DNA of 6,630 nt from Chitinophagales bacterium (GTDB lineage: Bacteria > Bacteroidota > Bacteroidia > Chitinophagales > UBA10324). This document shows positions 5,794 through 6,630 of this stretch, piece after piece. Where the stretch lies: contig JAJAYG010000022.1 in the NCBI GenBank assembly GCA_026786335.1, positions 1 to 6,630 on the forward strand, given 5' to 3'. The notes beneath the pieces were generated by a model that had not been told where the DNA came from, made no database searches, and was given only the letters and a program-made list of their open reading frames with translations. The position numbers were made by a program, and so were the translations under genes. Every line of letters starts with the position of its first letter. Position 1 is the stretch's first letter.

Positions 5794-6630
5794 TTCAGCA
5801 TTTCTTCATACAGCGAAGAAATTAATTTTCCCACCACTTCCATCGAGAATTTTTGTTTTACATACTTTTTCAATTTCTGCGGATCAAATTCTTTGTGATG
5901 CTCATACATCCACTTTAACGCTTCTTCTAGTATCGCTGGATTGTTTACTTCAATCAATCTCCCTATTTCTTCGGTAATAAATTCTTCGGGGCCTCCGCAA
6001 CGAGTGCTGATAACCGGTTTACCGCAAGCCAATGCTTCGGCAGCCGACATTGAAAATGTTTCAGACAAACTGTTTACAACCAGAAAAGAAGAATTAAAAA
6101 GCATCTCATAAACAGCATCGTTTGAAAGGTAATCGTGAAAAAATATTTTATTGTTAAGCAAGCTGGTTTCAATGGCTTTGCTCATCAGTGAATTATCTTT
6201 GATCGGTCTTATTATATGCAGTGTCGCCATGGGAATTTGAAGGTGAATGTTTCCAAATGTTTCTATTAATCCTGCAATATTTTTTCTTCCATCAGTTAAT
6301 CCTGCAATAGCAATTATCCTTACTTCATCACCTAAGGAAACAGTTGTCTTATTTTCTTTTACAAAAATTACATTGGGAACAATTCTGTAATTACCATGGA
6401 ATCCAAAATCATCCATCGCTTTCTCTAAAGTTTTTGAAACGGCTGTTACAAATTTAGCGCTGCGGGAAACATATTGTGCAAACCATTTTTTTGGCGGCAA
6501 TAAAATTGGTAAGTCGTGAACAAAATGACTCGAATGTTCTGTGATCAAAAATGGAATACCAAAACGAAAGCGCAGATAAATTGCAAGAATAGTTGGTCTT
6601 GTAAAAATGTGAACATGGCTAATATTGGGC
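5778..6630 (-). CDS. GT4-family glycosyltransferase, 5' end beyond right window edge
   Basis: The frame stays open from the TGA at 5778-5780 to the right edge, giving 284 codons including stop, so the start is outside the window. A TTG at 6546-6548 is not a credible start, because the 27 codons before it read as normal GT4 sequence (NISHVHIFTRPTILAIYL) running into LITEHSS. The visible part covers the end of the N-terminal Rossmann half and the complete C-terminal half. Counting from that TTG, landmarks are VTAVSK (34-39), RIVPNV (55-60), the donor-phosphate segment GLTDGRKNI (83-91) and the E-X7-E signature E163/E171 in SETFSMSAAEALACGKPVIS, followed by GGPEEF. These place it in GT-B retaining enzymes that add a sugar from a nucleotide donor. 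The sugar and linkage cannot be assigned. It converges on the sulfotransferase gene with overlapping ends, leaving no space for a terminator, and probably belongs to a polysaccharide locus extending to the right. Confidence 0.92.
   Translation of the reverse strand, partial: PNISHVHIFTRPTILAIYLRFRFGIPFLITEHSSHFVHDLPILLPPKKWFAQYVSRSAKFVTAVSKTLEKAMDDFGFHGNYRIVPNVIFVKENKTTVSLGDEVRIIAIAGLTDGRKNIAGLIETFGNIHLQIPMATLHIIRPIKDNSLMSKAIETSLLNNKIFFHDYLSNDAVYEMLFNSSFLVVNSLSETFSMSAAEALACGKPVISTRCGGPEEFITEEIGRLIEVNNPAILEEALKWMYEHHKEFDPQKLKKYVKQKFSMEVVGKLISSLYEEMLNHKSQ

Noticed and set aside
5762..5977. Plus-strand open frame of 71 codons past the sulfotransferase end
   Set aside because: It is antisense to the GT4 C-terminus, which has clear family motifs; no independent support.
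1..6630. CRISPR arrays, tRNA or rRNA genes, insertion sequences, toxin-antitoxin or phage-defence genes
   Set aside because: No repeat-spacer array, cloverleaf, transposase or defence-type domain could be seen on either strand.

Overview
The window looks like chromosomal DNA from a member of the Bacteroidota. Four things support this. One protein carries a C-terminal sorting domain of the gliding-motility/type IX secretion type. The DNA is A+T-rich. The starts lack recognisable Shine-Dalgarno sequences. Two intergenic TAnnTTTG boxes match the Bacteroidota sigma -7 consensus. Lineage below phylum cannot be fixed from the sequence alone. Both ends cut through genes.

Layout, left to right. Positions 1-580 (minus) hold the N-terminal 193 residues of a class I SAM-dependent methyltransferase that runs off the left edge. 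Positions 581-692 are a short intergenic region made largely of a degenerate 7-bp periodic repeat, which reaches into the stop codon of the next gene. Positions 693-1769 (minus) encode a membrane-anchored class III nucleotide cyclase with four predicted membrane segments followed by a cytoplasmic catalytic domain. Positions 1770-1916 form a divergent intergenic region with one TAnnTTTG box facing each way and two inverted repeats. Positions 1917-3479 (plus) encode a secreted protein: signal peptide, N-terminal beta-sandwich-like domain, three Ig/PKD-like repeats and a type B T9SS sorting domain. Positions 3557-4885 and 4882-5793 (plus) encode a Wzx-type polysaccharide flippase and a PAPS-dependent sulfotransferase that overlap by four bases (ATGA). 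Positions 5778-6630 (minus) encode a GT4 glycosyltransferase that enters from the right edge and overlaps the sulfotransferase tail to tail by 16 bp.

The right half reads as the edge of a surface-polysaccharide locus: a glycosyltransferase to build the glycan, a flippase to move the lipid-linked unit across the membrane, and a sulfotransferase, coupled to the flippase, that probably sulfates a glycan or related acceptor. The secreted T9SS protein lies just upstream on the same strand, but nothing in the sequence ties it functionally to the glycan genes. The cyclase and methyltransferase form a separate leftward pair.

I did not find a clearly new biological system. The points most worth a second look are the 7-bp periodic repeat, the divergent control region, unusual residues at substrate-specifying or cofactor-binding positions in the cyclase and sulfotransferase, and the sulfotransferase-flippase coupling.
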